This document shows, piece by piece, positions 63,106 to 64,000 of a stretch of DNA of 64,000 bases. How positions within the stretch are numbered: position 1 is the first letter of the stretch; each line of letters begins with the position of its first letter. Position numbers and translations under genes: made by a program. The DNA is taken from positions 102,785 to 166,784 of the forward strand of contig JBFMFY010000001.1 of the NCBI GenBank assembly GCA_040751955.1. Reading direction: 5' to 3'. Origin of the DNA: SpSt-333 sp040751955. GTDB lineage: Bacteria > Bacteroidota > Ignavibacteria > UBA10030 > UBA8401. The notes under the pieces were generated by a model. That model ran no database searches. It saw only the letters and a program-made list of their open reading frames with translations, and was not told the origin of the DNA.

Positions 63106-63462
63106 ATGAAACTTGATGGCGATTGGATCGTTGTCGAAGCGCATTTAGCGGGCGAACTCCTTCCTGAAGATATCATTTCCTCCTTCCGTCTCACAGTTAA
63201 TGCCGATTCATACTCGAATACGACAGGAACAGAAATTGACAAAGGAAAAATAAAATACTACCAGTTTACTGTGCCGATGGGAATCGATATTGTCGGTGAA
63301 GATGGACCGAATAAAGGGAGGACGATCAAAGCGATCTACAAACATACGGGCGGATTCTTATTCATCTGCTTCAATTTATACGGTGACGACCGTCCGAAGA
63401 CATTCACATCTACACCTGACAATAAGTTCTATCTCGTTCGTTACAAACGAGCCGGGCAATGA
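63106..63462 (+). CDS. Small TIGR03067-like (lipocalin-like) protein
   Basis: 118 residues, no signal peptide. The pattern LDGDWIVVEAHLAGELLPEDII, FRLTVNADSYS, DGPNKGRTIKAIY and FICFNLYGDDRPKTFTSTPDNKFYLVRYKR follows the TIGR03067 domain (G-x-W-x-V...DGP-x-KGKT...CF...RPxxF). That domain is frequent in Planctomycetes and of unknown function. Here it is the whole protein. Its stop overlaps the next start by 4 bases (ATGA). Divergent from the lyase gene, with a 97-base gap in which no promoter was convincing. Confidence 0.7.
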   Translation: MKLDGDWIVVEAHLAGELLPEDIISSFRLTVNADSYSNTTGTEIDKGKIKYYQFTVPMGIDIVGEDGPNKGRTIKAIYKHTGGFLFICFNLYGDDRPKTFTSTPDNKFYLVRYKRAGQ

Positions 63463-64000
63463 TACAACCTCATGTACTAAACAACATTTCCTCCATTGTC
63501 GGGAAAGAAAATTTCTTTACTTCTCCCGAAGATAAAATTACATACTCCTACGACGGCACACCTCTTCTTGAGCATTTACCCGAAGCCATAGTTCGCCCGC
63601 AGACCAAAGAACAAATCTCTCATATTGTAAAACTCGCAAACGCAGAGAAATTCTCGATTGTCCCGCGGGGAAATGGTACCGGATTGAGCGGTGGTTCCGT
63701 GCCGACAGAAAATTGTGTCATCCTTGATATGTCACAATGGAAGAAAATACTGGAGATCGATAGCGAGAATCTAACTGCATGGGTTGAGCCCGGTGTTATT
63801 ACTTCGCAGTTGCACCAGGAAGTAGAAAAAATCGGATTATTTTATCCCCCCGATCCGGGAAGCATGAACATCTGTACGATCGGCGGGAACGTGGCGGAGA
63901 ATTCCGGCGGGCTTCGCGGATTGAAATATGGTGTCACCAAAAATTATGTGATGGGTATGGAAGTTGTTTTGCCGAACGGTGAGATTATTGTTTGCGGCGG
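63459..64000 (+). CDS. FAD-linked oxidase, GlcD-type (3' end outside window)
   Basis: First 180 residues of a flavoprotein dehydrogenase; the frame is open to the window end. AIVRPQTKEQISHIVKLAN, then SIVPRGNGTGLSGGSVP (FAD pyrophosphate-binding loop), WVEPGVITSQLHQ, FYPPDPGSMNICTIGGNVAENSGGLRGLKYGVTKNYVMGMEVVLPNGE. This is the FAD_binding_4 half of the glycolate oxidase GlcD / D-lactate dehydrogenase family. Substrate (glycolate, D-lactate or another 2-hydroxyacid) needs the missing C-terminal half. Starts inside the stop of the TIGR03067-like gene. Confidence 0.9.
   Translation, partial: MIQPHVLNNISSIVGKENFFTSPEDKITYSYDGTPLLEHLPEAIVRPQTKEQISHIVKLANAEKFSIVPRGNGTGLSGGSVPTENCVILDMSQWKKILEIDSENLTAWVEPGVITSQLHQEVEKIGLFYPPDPGSMNICTIGGNVAENSGGLRGLKYGVTKNYVMGMEVVLPNGEIIVCG

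Overview
The window looks like a chromosome segment from the Bacteroidota-Chlorobiota-Ignavibacteriota (FCB) group, most like an ignavibacterial lineage. Three things point there: a secreted protein with the LSQNYPNPFNP-type C-terminal domain of type IX secretion (759-2045); promoters of the TTTG-N18/19-TAnnTTTG kind, including a perfect one upstream of a tRNA-Phe; and long runs of overlapping housekeeping genes with few Shine-Dalgarno sites. The species cannot be named from the sequence. No CRISPR array, insertion sequence, prophage or rRNA was seen.

Layout. 1-10507 (+): the end of metX, a T9SS cargo protein, then one tightly overlapping run of der, a CoA-disulfide-reductase-like flavoprotein, upp, a TPR-like lipoprotein, a bifunctional (p)ppGpp enzyme, ruvX, mtgA and an AlbA_2-domain protein. 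A SpoU-type RNA methyltransferase converges on it (10434-10979, -). 11054-16776 (+): cmk, ispH, rpsA, mtaB and a DUF5683-like membrane protein, with two perfect intergenic hairpins that are not terminators. 16812-26408 (+): truA, trpD, an aldo/keto reductase, a CorC-like CBS protein, trpC, trpF, trpB, three glycosyltransferases and nadD, nearly all overlapping or within a few bases of each other. 26437-34404 (-): tRNA-Phe, a K+-independent-type H+-pyrophosphatase, an ion-transporter-superfamily antiporter, two APC permeases and an MFS transporter. 34479-36929 (+): a Tat-signal class V aminotransferase and a MerR-type DNA-binding protein with a degenerate B12-like domain.

37077-61575 (+) is the most unusual region: seven consecutive genes for exported proteins. 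Six contain DUF11-type repeats and one is a large predicted outer-membrane beta-barrel with an invasin-like N-terminus. One member is 3384 residues long, carries five tandem 60-61-residue repeats and contains a G9 tract that could switch it off by slippage. The last member ends in an OmpA peptidoglycan-binding domain. None has a T9SS C-terminal domain, yet five of the seven stop exactly on the last strand of a similar DUF11 domain. I infer a cell-surface fibre or adhesin assembly: barrel as outer-membrane partner, OmpA protein as anchor, the DUF11 proteins as subunits. This is the best candidate in the window for an undescribed system.

61623-64000: a beta-eliminating lyase whose diagnostic residues match tyrosine phenol-lyase better than tryptophanase (-), a small TIGR03067-like protein, and the start of a GlcD-type FAD oxidase cut by the window end. 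No gene-free stretch exceeds 300 bases; the longest, 35811-36029, is described below.
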